A stretch of DNA of 64,000 nucleotides, taken from assembly GCF_964204645.1 (NCBI RefSeq), contig NC_134036.1, positions 1,178,001 to 1,242,000 on the forward strand, given 5' to 3'. Of this stretch, positions 22,952 through 34,398 are shown in pieces. A program made the position numbers and the translations under genes. Source of the DNA: Tubulanus polymorphus. Its lineage: Eukaryota; Nemertea; Palaeonemertea; Tubulaniformes; Tubulanidae. The notes under the pieces were generated by a model. It did no database searches, was not told where the DNA came from, and worked only from the letters and a program-made list of their open reading frames with translations. Each line of letters starts with the position of its first letter. Position 1 is the stretch's first letter.

Positions 22952-25900
22952 ATGAAACGAACTCGATCGACGTTTACGATCCCGCGAACTCGTTCGTTGC
23001 CGTCGACGCCCATTAAACAATCGCCGGCTCGCGCGACGACCGCGTCGCTAGGTAACGCCGGCGATTGTTGCGTATTTTGCGATTCGGACGTGATGGCGAT
23101 GAATAATTATCGCGAGTTGGATCCGAATGGAGTGGACGCGGAGGTGTTCGAGTTTCTCGCGATCGCGCCGTCCTCCTATTGGCCGAATAAAGCGTGTCTG
23201 TTGTGTCTGAATCGGATACAACGTATGTACGACGCCAAGCGACGCATTACGAAAAACTTCAAAAAGAGGGCGCTGCTGTACGACGATTTGAATCCGGTCG
23301 TCATGCTCGAACCGATCGATCCGCAGACGGTGGCGCCGCCATCGCGACAGAAATCGATTATCACCGACGGTGACGATCGCGATCGCCAAAAGATGGCGCT
23401 GAACGACGGGAAATGCGACGAAAACGCCGACAAAAATACCGTTAGAAAATTGAATTTCGAATCTGCCTCCGATCGGAAGCAGAAAATATCGGATTCGATT
23501 AACGGACTCGTTTCCGGCGTTGATCTCACACTAAAACACGTATTCGACACGGATATGAATCCGATCGTGCGTTTGATTCCGTTGGAGAATACCGATTCAT
23601 TTCGGGCTCGTCACCACGGCAACGTGGTGATTCCGCCTCTCGATTCCTCGATGAATCCGATCGTACGATTAGTACCGCTAGAACAATCGGCTAAACGCGT
23701 CGCCATGGCGATTAAAGACGTTTTACCGATTGTTGCTCGATCAGCGGTGAAGATGGAGATTCCGGAGCAACAGCAGCAGCAGTCGGAGAGCGAGATGCAT
23801 CGTCAAGACAACGGTCAGTTTGTATCTATTGGTGTACAAACTGACGGGCCAATCAAAATTGAAAATAAGACACCAGAAAAACAGGTCAAGGTCAGTCAAC
23901 AGTCAGTTCTTTTGTTGGAGTTTTACTCTCAGGTCGAACCAACCTGGTCCACACTCGCCTGCACTGGTCCGCACCGGGCAGAATTCACCAAAAAATCTAA
24001 CATCCATGTTGCATTAAGTGGTCTTGCCCTTAAGCCCAGGGGCTGCAGTTGCTGAAAAAATTGGGTAATCAACGTTGAGCAACTTCTGACCCCTGGTGGA
24101 CCGAAATTTAAGTGGTGCCCTTTTCAAAATGGTACAGCATGAACTGTTTCTGACTTGGCCCAGAATTGATTTGTCTTAAAATCTAGCTAAAGAGCCCGTT
24201 CTCGGTCCTAAGACTACTCTCCTAAAACTTTATTTAACCTAACTCGGTCCCAGACTCGGCTTGTGTTTGCTGCATGTTTCATGTTCGTTTTCCAGGAACG
24301 ACTACCGGAACCACCAATAGATGTCGCCACAAACACCGAGCAATTATGTCTGGATATACCGATTAGTTCGCAGTTCAAACTACCGCAGATAGATGGCAGC
24401 ACTAGCGATGATGGCGTCTTGTTCGACGTTCGTCATACGATCGTCAGTCAGGAATTCGAAGATGACCAACAGGTGGCGCTGGACGATGACGACTACGAAT
24501 CCTGCGCTTTGTTGCAAGCTACCGAGGACGAGGTATTAGATCGTCTCGGCGATCGTGAATTGACGACCGATTTGGATGTGTTTCACGAGTACGTCGATAA
24601 CGACGCCGTGTTAGCCGTTAGAGCGTTGTTGAGTAACAGTCGAGCGGTTACCTACGGCGACGGTGTAGCGGACGGGATACAGGACGTGAAACCAGCTCTG
24701 TTTTACTCATCGGAAACAGCCGGAAAAGGTAAACAGTTCAGTATTCATAACTTCCTGGATTCAGTTCCACAGTTCTGAGTTAAGATTTGACCCTGAGTTA
24801 ACTCATCGAAAATGAACTAACTTTAACTAATTAGTTCAAGTTGTATAACCACTGACCAGACAGAGAGAGCCAAATGGCGTGTTCGACTAGCAGTAAGCAC
24901 GCTGGTCTTGAGTGTACGAGACCAAGGGCCCAGTTCCACAGTTCTGAGTTAAGATTTGACTTTGAGTTAACTCATTGAAAATGAACTAACTTTAAACTCA
25001 GAGTTATTACTCTAACTCACAACTGTGGAACTGGGTCCAGTGTTCTTCATAACAGGTTAACCCTTAATTTTACATTCACCCCTCTGAAAATCAGCCACCC
25101 CTTATTATAGAATAAGAAAAGGTAAACAGTTCAGTCATTAGTTCCAATTGTTAATGTTCCCAGGATTATTTTGTTCGACACATTTTGATATTAAAGCATC
25201 GACCTTCAGAAAGCAGTTTTCAGATTTTTCGACCAAAGGGCCCGACTTACGGAATATTTACGGATATTTACGGAAATTGTCCTTGGTGACAACCACTACA
25301 GTAACCTTGGGTAACCATAGTAATAACTGACAAATTTCAAATTGTAGCCGGAGTTTTTATTTCGCCCTCTTTATTTTCAGGTTCGTTCATAAAACACGAA
25401 CTCGACGCGAATTCTGATGATTCAGAACAACAACAACAACTCTACTTCTGCGATACGTGCGATAAAACCTTCGCCAATAGGTGGCGCTGCGTCGAACACA
25501 TGGGGGTTCATTATCGTAATATCGCTCGTCGTGGTAGCGCCACCTACAGGTCGTCGTCGAAACTGTATAAATGTCACATGTGCGATAAGTCGTTTCAGTA
25601 TCGGACGTGGCTCGCGCGTCACGTGCGGCGCCACCTACGCAACGAGCCGTACGCGTGCTCGGTTTGTCTCGCTCGGTTCGAACACGAGGATTACCTCGAC
25701 GCTCATCGCTGTCGCCCGGTCGCCGAGAAACGAGTCATAGCCGCCGCGGCAACAATGGCCGAATGCGCGCTTAGCGACGGCGGCGTAGTCGGCGACGACG
25801 TACTCGCGGTCGCCGTTGGCGTTTGGTGTAATTATTGCGGGAAACATTTTGTGACTCGCGACGAATTGAAACGTCACGCGACCGAGTTTCATCCCGACGA

Positions 25901-28900
25901 CGCGTCCGACAAGGCAGCGGTGGCGCCACCTGTCGTTAAATTAGAGAAATCGCTCGATTGTAAAGTTTGCGAGAAGCGATTCTCGCGACAGTCCGACCTG
26001 ACCAAACACATGGGCTGGTATCATCCGGTCGAGTTCGAAATACCGACCGCTCAGGTTGCCAAGGTGATCGCATCGCCGGTGTCGTCGTTACCGAGCGACG
26101 AGAAGGTGACGACGTATTGTCGGTGTAGTTTGTGCGGGCGATCGTTCTCGCGTCAGTCGGATCTGACGAAGCATTACGCGTTACATCACGCGGAGCAGTT
26201 CGATCTCGCGCCTCCCGATAAACGCACGTACGCATGCCACAGCTGCGACAAGGTGTGGTCGCGTCTGTGTGACCTGTCGCGCCATATCTCGCGCAAACAT
26301 AGCAACAACGACAACGACGACGGCAACAATGAAAACGAATCTGAGCGTTCGTACGAATCGTCGTCGTCGTCGGTTAAGCCGTCGTTGTCGTGCGCGACGT
26401 GCGATAAAACGTTTTCGAGGAAATGCGATTTCACGCGTCACATGTCGAGATACCACGACGATTCGAAACCGCGCGCTCGCTCGCCGCAGCCGGCCGTCGC
26501 TCGGCAACAACAATCGGGTTTGAAATCGAGCGAAATGTCGTTGTTCGCGTGTAAAATCTGCGATAAAAATTTCGTACGTCAGTCCGATCTGACGAAGCAC
26601 ATGAGATCGAATCACGCCGACGCGTTACTAGCCGCCGCTACCGATGGCGACAGTTCCATTGTTGCCGATAGTCGCGAGAATATCTGTAAAATCTGTAATT
26701 ATCGTTTCATGCAACGCGTAACGTTTCGCAATCACATGCAACAATTTCATTCGGTTAAGATCACGTCACCCGCGGTAACTACGACGCCGACGAAGATGAG
26801 CGGGCGCGTCGTTGAAACGGAGAACTGTCGCAACAATCAACATCGTTGTTCGTTTTGTTCGAGGCTGTTCCCGACCCGGTACGCGTTGTTGAAACATCGG
26901 ATGTTTTGTCGACGCGAACGAAGGACAGATGGCACCACCGTCGGTCATCGACAGGCGACCGCGAAGAATAATAAATGCGCGCACTGCGACATGGCGTATC
27001 ATCGAGCGTACGATCTGAAACTACACGTCAGTCGGTGCCACCTGGTGGACGCGGCGAAAACTGAAACCGACGAGACGGACGACGTCGACGGCATCAACCG
27101 CCGTAGCTCGGTAAAGAAGGAAACCATAGCAACGAAGAAAGATATTGTTGACGATGATGATGATGATGATGATAATGATGAAAAAGAAGAGAACCGCGGT
27201 AGATCAGTAAAGAAGGATGATGTTGATGATGATGATGAAGAGGAAATGATGAAAAGTTCCTCCTCGTCGGCAGGAGAACATTATTGCGCAATTTGTCGGA
27301 AGTCGTTTGGCAGACGCTGGACCCTGAAGAAACACATGTTGAATATACACGATCAGAAACTGGCGAAAACGAAGAAATTTACAACAATCCGCAAATCACC
27401 GTCGGGAACGCATCGTCCTCAGAGATTTTGGTGTAGCTATTGTCGAGTAAAGCTCGACGACACGGAACAGCTCGTTAAACACCGATCGGAGCACGTCAAG
27501 TGTCGCCAGTGTCCGGCGTGGTTCGCGTCGCGCTTCAAAATGGCCAACCACGTCAAACACGCTCATCCTCGTAACCGTGACAACTCGTATAAACCGGTCA
27601 CCAGCGGCGACGATAGTAAGAAGGTTCGAAAGGGGCAGGTTACGAAGAATAAAACGAAGGTTACTAACGACGATAAGGTCGCAACAATGGCGGCGGTCAC
27701 GGGTAAGAAAGACGCCAAGGGAAACAAGTGCGCGGCGATCGTCAAGGAAACCGCGGATAAGACTAATAAGAAAGGATCGAGTAAAGAATCGTTGAAACTC
27801 AGCGATGTTTCCGACTCGCAGGTGGCGCTGGCGTCACAGGATGGTACGGGTATCGATACGGTTGATTCGGCGGTGTTCGAGCGTACGACCGATCGACCGT
27901 TCAAATGCGCGTTGTGTCCTCGTACATATAAATCGAAGAAAGCGTTAAAAAATCACGGACGAGCGTCTCACGCTAATGCCCCGGCAACGACGACAACAAT
28001 AGCCGCGACAACGGGCGAAACTCGAAATAAAGTCGCCAAGAATTCGGATGAGCAAAAAATTAAACTACCGGTCGGATTCTATTCGAAAAAACGCAAGATT
28101 CAAGTCACCGTTACCGACAAGAAACGACCTATTGTTGCCGCCAAGAACGTTACCGCGGTTACGACCGCCGCGGCGGCAAAGAAGAAACGTAAAACGACGA
28201 AGAAATTCGACTGTTCGAAATGTAGCAAATCGTGCGCCGGTTACCACGACCTGATGCGACACTGGCGCGCTAAACATCAACAGAATAAACGTAGCAACGC
28301 CAACAATGCTGCAGTTACCGCGACGACAACGGCGAGAAAGAACAAAGCGAAGAAACTGAAGCCGTCGTCCGTAGAGACGAAGGCAACAATGAAAAATAAT
28401 AAAATTCATCATTGTCAGATTTGTTCGTTCGCGTTCGGTCGTCTGGACGACCTGGCGGCTCATCTGAAACAGCACGCAGCGGTGGCGCCACTGCAGGTCG
28501 TATCACCGCCGCCAACACCCGTCAAACACCAGGGGGCGCCGTCGCGATCGTCGCGTTCACCGAAAAACAACGAACAACGATCGACTAGATCGTCTTCGCC
28601 GTCGGAAAAGACTAAAAAGCGGTCGGCGTCTTCGAGTCCGGATAAAAGTTCGCCGAAACGCAGTCGGGTTGTCGCGACGACGAAAAGGTCGGACAACAAT
28701 GAGGAGGGTAAACGAGGAACGGATGATAAATCATCGACGACCAGTTGGCCTCATAAATGTCAGATATGTCGCGAGGGTTTCCCCGATATGGACACGCTCG
28801 CCAGACATTTAAAAACTCACGTCGCCATCAATAATCAATCGCCTAGCAACAATAATAATAACAATACGAACGACGGAGCGATGAAAGAAGGTCGTCGTAG

Positions 28901-28919
28901 GTTAGCGGTACGATCGTAA
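22952..28919 (+). CDS. Large C2H2 zinc-finger protein with ZAD-like N-terminus, 3 exons, 1634 aa
   Basis: Exons are 22952-23884, 24296-24728 and 25381-28919, with phases 0 and 1 matching. Residues 39-85 carry CCVFC and, about 40 residues later, CLLCLNRI, a C-x2-C pair layout like the ZAD dimerisation domain of arthropod zinc-finger proteins. The N-terminal third repeats a motif NPIVRLxPLE near residues 113, 202 and 234. It also has SUMO-type sites (VKME 266, IKIE 301, IKHE 459, VKLE 641) and a GVQTD motif at 294 resembling LC8-binding sequences. Exon 2 is acidic. Exon 3 encodes about 19 C2H2 fingers from residue 479 to about 1600, mostly separated by long linkers, not TGEKP. Two are C2HC-like. 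Several share SRQSDLTKH or RQSDLTKH recognition helices. Poly-Asp tracts and basic patches lie between finger groups. It is probably a nuclear DNA-binding regulator with unknown targets. Confidence 0.92.
24757..25040. mobile_element. Family C palindromic miniature elements in intron 2 of the zinc-finger gene
   Basis: 24926-25040 is a near-perfect inverted repeat beginning GGGCCCAGTTCCACAGTTCT and ending in its complement (AACTGTGGAACTGGGTCC), about 115 bp. 24757-24835 is a second copy lacking its right end. The terminal sequence is the same as the unit of the satellite at 45952-47069. Confidence 0.8.
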
Positions 28920-29423
28920 TCGAGGTCCGACTTGGTGCGCCTCTATTTGGGCCTAATTTTCATGCAAAAATTTTGTAATGTCTGATTGTAAAGTAACTTG
29001 TTCCACTTCAAACAAAAAGCTAATTTTAGTTCGATTGTTTTTAAATGTTTTTACTTGAGTTATTTGTTGTTTTTTTTAATGAATTTAGTTTTTCTCACTA
29101 CACCTTGTTAGACAAGTTTCAGGACATTCAGTTGGGCACGTTCAGATCTACTTATTCTCAACTTAGTAATAGCAATAATACGCCTAATAATTTGCACTAG
29201 TTTATAAGGACTTATTATTTATTGATATCATCAAGGATTTGACAGGATTTATTGTTTTCAAAAGCTTTTATGAAGTTAACAATGCACTATTTTTTTACTT
29301 AAGGCAGCCATCTTGAATTGCTTGTGATTGTCTGACTGCTGGGTACTCTATTGTTTGGGCCCGGTCTTGATTACGAGTATTTCTTAAAAGAGTCTTAATC
29401 TGAACAGTGGCTTAAAAAAAGAA

Positions 29424-29429
29424 AATAAA
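29424..29429 (+). terminator. Candidate polyadenylation signal of the zinc-finger gene
   Basis: AATAAA (gaaaataaacg) lies about 505 bases past the stop. Further AATAAA copies occur near 30611 and 31180, so the 3' UTR could be longer and include the repeats at 29.9-30.3 kb. Confidence 0.35.
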
Positions 29430-29855
29430 CGTTTTGGTCTAAATGTTATTTTGGTTTAGTTGTAAAAATGATTTTTTCTGATTCTGAAATTCAAAACAGC
29501 AATATATTTCTAATTTTGCACTGATTAGTTGAAGCATATATCTTGTGATTTGAAGTAATATTGGTTGTTTTCAAAAGCTTGTTTTCTGAAATTCACAATT
29601 CAGTTTTTCTCATGTTCTGCACTGGTAATTGTTATGAGCTGGTTTCTTTGTTTGTGTATTACTCGATGAGTTTCTAATAGTTTTTAGTTATCATGATTTT
29701 TGTAGAAACCAGACTCAGGAGTTGTATGGATTGAAGATCAGTGATGTTGTTTATTATTTGACTGAAGTGATAACATTTCTACTTATCTTGGTGAAAAATT
29801 GAAATTTTCAGTCTTTCACGCGGTTTTCTCGGTAAATTACCAAACGCTGGGTCTA

Positions 29856-30310
29856 GGGTCCAGTTGCATTGTAGCCTAGTGACTAGCCTAGTCCATAAAT
29901 TGGTCTTCTTAATCTTGAGACTTGTCTTAAATTGTTAGAATGATCAAGGAAGCATAATGAGCTTAGACTGGTCTTGAAGTTGTGTTCAAATAGGTTACAG
30001 AACCAAAATGAGCTTAGACTGGTCTTGAAGTTGTGTTCAAATAGGTTACAGAACCAAAATGAGCTTAGACTGGTCTTGAAGTTGTGTTCAAATAGGTTAC
30101 AGAACCAAAATGAGCTTAGACTGGTCTTGAAGTTGTGTTCAAATAGGTTACAGAACCAAAATGAGCTTAGACTGGTCTTGAAGTTGTGTTCAAATAGGTT
30201 ACAGAACCAAAATGAGCTTAGACTGGTCATAAGTTGTTGGATTGGTTATAGAACCAGAATGAGTTTAGACTGGTCTTCAATCTAACCTATAACTGTGCAT
30301 AACTGGGTCA
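29856..30310. mobile_element. Family B miniature element with an internal 51-bp expansion
   Basis: The ends (GGGTCCAGTTGCATTGTAGC and AACTGTGCATAACTGGGTC) are the inverted termini of family B. The middle contains five tandem 51-bp copies of an internal segment (CAAAATGAGCTTAGACTGGT...). Because 51 is divisible by 3, both strands show repeated open frames, which are by-products and not genes. Confidence 0.75.
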
Positions 30311-30597
30311 AGGGTTCTTATAATTTTCAGTACCGGTACTACCATCTATTATTGTGATCAAGGTCATCTTAGTTTTGCTAGTAAAATTTTACAAAATGTT
30401 AATTTCAATCATTGAAATCAAAACTTAGGCTTAATTAAACTTTATATCTTGATTATGATCTTCATATTGTGATTATTTTTTCGCTTTAAGTTTGTCGTTG
30501 GTTTCTATTTTTTTATTTTCTGCAGTTTTAAATTCGGCTTCTGTTAAGTGAAAAATTCGTGAATAACAAGTAAGCAAAATTTAAAGTTAAATCCCGC

Positions 30598-30757
30598 AAC
30601 CATAAAGAAAATAAACTAAATGAGCATTTTGACTTTTCGACCCAATCCTATGGGCCATTTTTCTGTTATCAAATCGAAAAAGGTCTTTGAAAATGGCCCA
30701 TCTTAGAATTGGGTCTAAAGGTTTAAATGCTCACTAAGTTCTTATCTTTATTGTGAG
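30598..30757. mobile_element. Palindromic element, about 155 bp
   Basis: The arms include 'gagcattttgacttttcgacccaatcctatgggccattttt' and its imperfect complement ending 'ttgggtctaaaggtttaaatgctcactaagttcttatctttattgtg'. It lies between the zinc-finger gene and SMS. Confidence 0.65.
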
Positions 30758-31260
30758 TTTTTACCTCAAATAATATTTAGACATCCACTTGTCTATGGGA
30801 AACCATGTAATCGTAAAAATTGAATTCGTGTATTAATTAGTTAAATCCATTTTGATTATGCATTAAATAGTTAAAATATTAGTGATAATAATGAAATGAT
30901 AATGATCAATGATCAATGATTATTTATAAATGTAAATATAATGATACCGATAGAATTGTACGATAGATTTTTTTTAAAAATACAATGATGTGTTCATTAA
31001 TGATGTAAATCTTTGAGTATCTGGTTTCACGGAACTTGGTGGCTAATTCAAAGTCAATTCATATGCAACAATAATTTAAGGGATCATTCATTTATAGTGT
31101 GCGCATGAAATTCGACTTTTTCAAACCCAAAATCGGCCATTTTTTATGTACATTTATGCACTGATCCCTAATGCGGAATGTAATAAATGAATTAGCCCTT
31201 ACCTAAAGTGGAGTCTGATCAAATTAACTGTTGAACGAATTTAAGTAGCCTATAGGCATG

Positions 31261-31485
31261 TTAGGCTAAACTAAATTGATACCTTGTTTCTCCTAATCAG
31301 CCGGGTCATTTTGTAAACCACAATAGAATTTGTAATCTGTTCATTCTTATAGCTGCCGGGTTTGTTATATTAGCTTGATCATGATTTTAAAGAACATTGA
31401 TTTAGACAGTGTAGATAGGCAGCTGAGTCAACTTTTCAGCTTAGCAGAAATGAGAGAAACAAATTATCAATTTTGTTTAGCCTTA
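31261..31485. mobile_element. Family A miniature element, copy 1
   Basis: About 225 bp with inverted ends: TTAGGCTAAACTAAATTGAT on the left and its relative ending TTTGTTTAGCCTTA on the right. The inner motif 'accttgtttctcc...gccgggtcat' is shared with four other copies. Confidence 0.8.
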
Positions 31486-31489
31486 CTCA

Positions 31490-34098
31490 TGCTTACTATA
31501 ATATTTAGAATACATAGAAATTATACTATTAAATAATTATGAAAGTGTAAGATTTCAAGAGTATTTTTAGTGTTTTAAACAGGGTATGATACAACAGACT
31601 CGGTGTGACGAATGATTCTATTTGCATTGATACTATAGAATTTATAAATATACTTGTACAAATAACAGTCTGTTGCTGCTGAACAGTTAAAAACGTTAAG
31701 TTCTAAATTATCAATGTGTACAGCGCCTGATTGGATCAAATTTTTTGAAAAAATGACGACTTGGGGTTTTTCAGTGGCTAGCTTTTCTTCTATGCCAGAC
31801 CCTGGAGCACCTAACAGACCCTAGGGCAGCCCACAGGGTCTGTTATCCTATCCTACCCTAGGCAGACCCTCGGAAACTTAACCAACCCTGGGCAGTCCCT
31901 GGGGCACCTAACAGACCCTGGGAAACCTAACTGGGCAGCCCCTGGGGCACCTATCAGTCTCCGCATTTTTTATCAAAAATACTCGAAACAAATGCATTTT
32001 ATAATATTGTATGTTACTATGCTATATATGTACGTGTCTATGTGTGATCATTAAACTATTTGTTAATAAATAACCATTCACTTCGTGTTGTTGAATGTAC
32101 GATCTTTTTAGTGTTGATATTTATTTAGAATTATTAAAGATGGTTTACGGGCGACACGCTATGAGGACGGGCTTTACTTCCGGTGGGATAAGAGATGAGA
32201 ATTGAGTGAGCTATAATAATGGACTCTATTGTGTTTGTTCGCTGAATCGGTCGTCGGTTTTCTTGAACATTACAGGACTGGGCTTATGACATCTTCATCC
32301 GTCAAGGGATTCGAACCCACTAAGCTAAAGTCGTTCCCAGAGCAAAAAGCGAAGTGGGAGCGAGTTCGGGAGCGAATTCGGGCCCCTGGCAAGCGAGGAT
32401 CGGTCTATGAACGGATCGATTGAGTTAATTGTTTTAAGAGGGCGCCACGTGCCGGTCTAAGGAGACAAATTTTTCATTCGTTATGCAAATATAATTTTCA
32501 AAAATGTCTGACACTTGACACGGTTCGATGATAAAAACTCACTTCTGTGGGGATGATAAATGAATTGGTCTTTGATGATAGATAACAAGGACGACCAGAA
32601 GTATCAAATTTATGGTTGATTGATGACGCGAGTGAGGAGCTTGCTGGAGAATCAAATGGGAACCGTTGTTTCTCCCATAACTTTACTTGAATGGGGTATA
32701 CGAGTCTCTATAGTCTGGTCCTAATTTATTAACCGAAACACTCACTTCCGCGATGACGTCACAATATAAAAACCATGTTCCTAAATGATGGTAACATTTT
32801 TACAATGTTCCCTGTATATGAGTCCCTAAAGTCTGTTCATAATTATTTACCCGAAGAGGAACTGCTGATAGGATGAACAAAGATGGAACTTCCTTACCTC
32901 ACAGTCTTTGCCAAGCCAAAAATATCGTGCCATTTCCAATATTTAAAGTGTTATTCCCAAAATCTCTTTGAAATTCACTTTAGCCCATGTAGAATCTGTC
33001 ATGTCGACAGTCATTGAGTTATAGTTCTATTCTCACATCCAGGAGTCCACCGGAAGATACCGGAATGCATCCATTAATCCCATCATAAATCCGTTAAGGG
33101 AGTGGATAATACGCACACTACCGGTATGTTTAAGTTATCCCTGCCCCTCTTCTGCAAGCCCTACAAGCTGACCATACTAATAACACCTTCATGTGTGTAC
33201 ACGAATATACCAAGGCGAAGGATCAAGAAATGACCTCGTTAGGGATGATCAACTCTTTACATAACCGCTCAAATCTTTGACCTGATTCGGTTAGATTTCA
33301 TCGTAATCAATGAATAGATGAATTGGAACGGAGAAGGGGTGGTGGTATACATACCACAGGTCGTGTGACAGGATTGTGCCCTCGTCTCGAGTCACTTGTT
33401 AGGCCACTGAAAGGGACACCATCATCTCCCAAGGGGATGAAGAAAAAGGGTTCGATTAAGACTCGCAGTTATAAGTTGATTACTCCAAAATTGAAAGTAA
33501 CCCCCCTCGTGAAGATGTCGATTTCGTAGAACTTGGGCCTCGGAGCTTCCCGAGATCTGCCATCTTCTAGATGTGAAAACTGGAATATTGTGCCGGCCCC
33601 ATAAAATCCCACGTGATATTTTTTTGGGACAACCCGACACTGTTTCAACTCCTCATGCGGGACCATGGTCCATAACGTTCCCCAAACCTGATACAACTCT
33701 GTCTCCTTTGGAAAAAAACACAAGACCATGACACAAACCGTTCACTCAAACAACAACACTGATTTCTGTGTTTGTCATGAAGAATAATGTATTAAAATCA
33801 CATATCTTATACTTTGTATGAAATAACAATAATATCGTTCCGTTAAAACAAAATATTCAAAAATTCGAAAAAAATGTTTCAGATACTTAGTGTCCACAAC
33901 GTAAGCGCTTTGTTTTAAACCCATTACCACAATTTTCACTGACTTCGTCCTCACTTACAGACCCTGGAGACCACGAGTATAAATTTTTACGATGAATTAA
34001 ATTGATTTGATTAGATTATTGAAGATTCACATTCGTCCATTCCTTCACTTCCATACTTCATATAGACAGTAACTGAATCACAGCTGGTTAAGGAACAC
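31490..34098. other. Spacer between the convergent zinc-finger and SMS genes
   Basis: A minus-strand frame at 33469-33729 (...YHVGFYGAGTIFQFSHLEDG...) has protein-like composition but no recognised domain or splice context. The rest holds repeats listed separately. Confidence 0.4.
31795..31965. repeat. Degenerate 'cagaccctgggcac' repeat
   Basis: 'gaccctgg.gcacctaacagaccct.ggcagcc' recurs about six times with indels. Confidence 0.7.
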
Positions 34099-34104
34099 AA
34101 TGTT

Positions 34105-34320
34105 GAAGTTATCGAGAATGAGAAGGTCGTTATTAGTAACTAATCATAATTTTACTGAATCGTTGAAGTTATCGAGAATGAGAAGGTCGTTATTAGTAAC
34201 TAATCATAATTTTACTGAATCGTTAAAGTTATCGAAAATGAGAAGGTCGACATTAGTAACTAATCATAATTTTACTGAATCGTTGAAGTTATCGAGAATG
34301 AGAAGGTCATCATAAGTAAC
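34105..34320. repeat. 60-bp minisatellite downstream of SMS
   Basis: Four near-identical copies of a unit starting GTTGAAGTTATCGAGAATGA. A single diverged relative (GTAAATGATCGCAATTTTAC) lies near 62008. Confidence 0.92.
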
Positions 34321-34398
34321 TAATCGCAACTTGTATCGTTGAAGTCATTGATGACGAGAAAGTCGTCATTAGTTTGATCTTACCGAAGCTGGAACAGC

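Noticed and set aside
26181-26615. Long minus-strand frames across the zinc-finger exon
   Set aside because: They are shadows of the CpG-rich coding strand, without domains.
29883-30285. Frames with repeated SSFWFCNLFEHNFKT and LKLCSNRLQNQNELR
   Set aside because: Both are readings of the same 51-bp tandem repeat within a miniature element.
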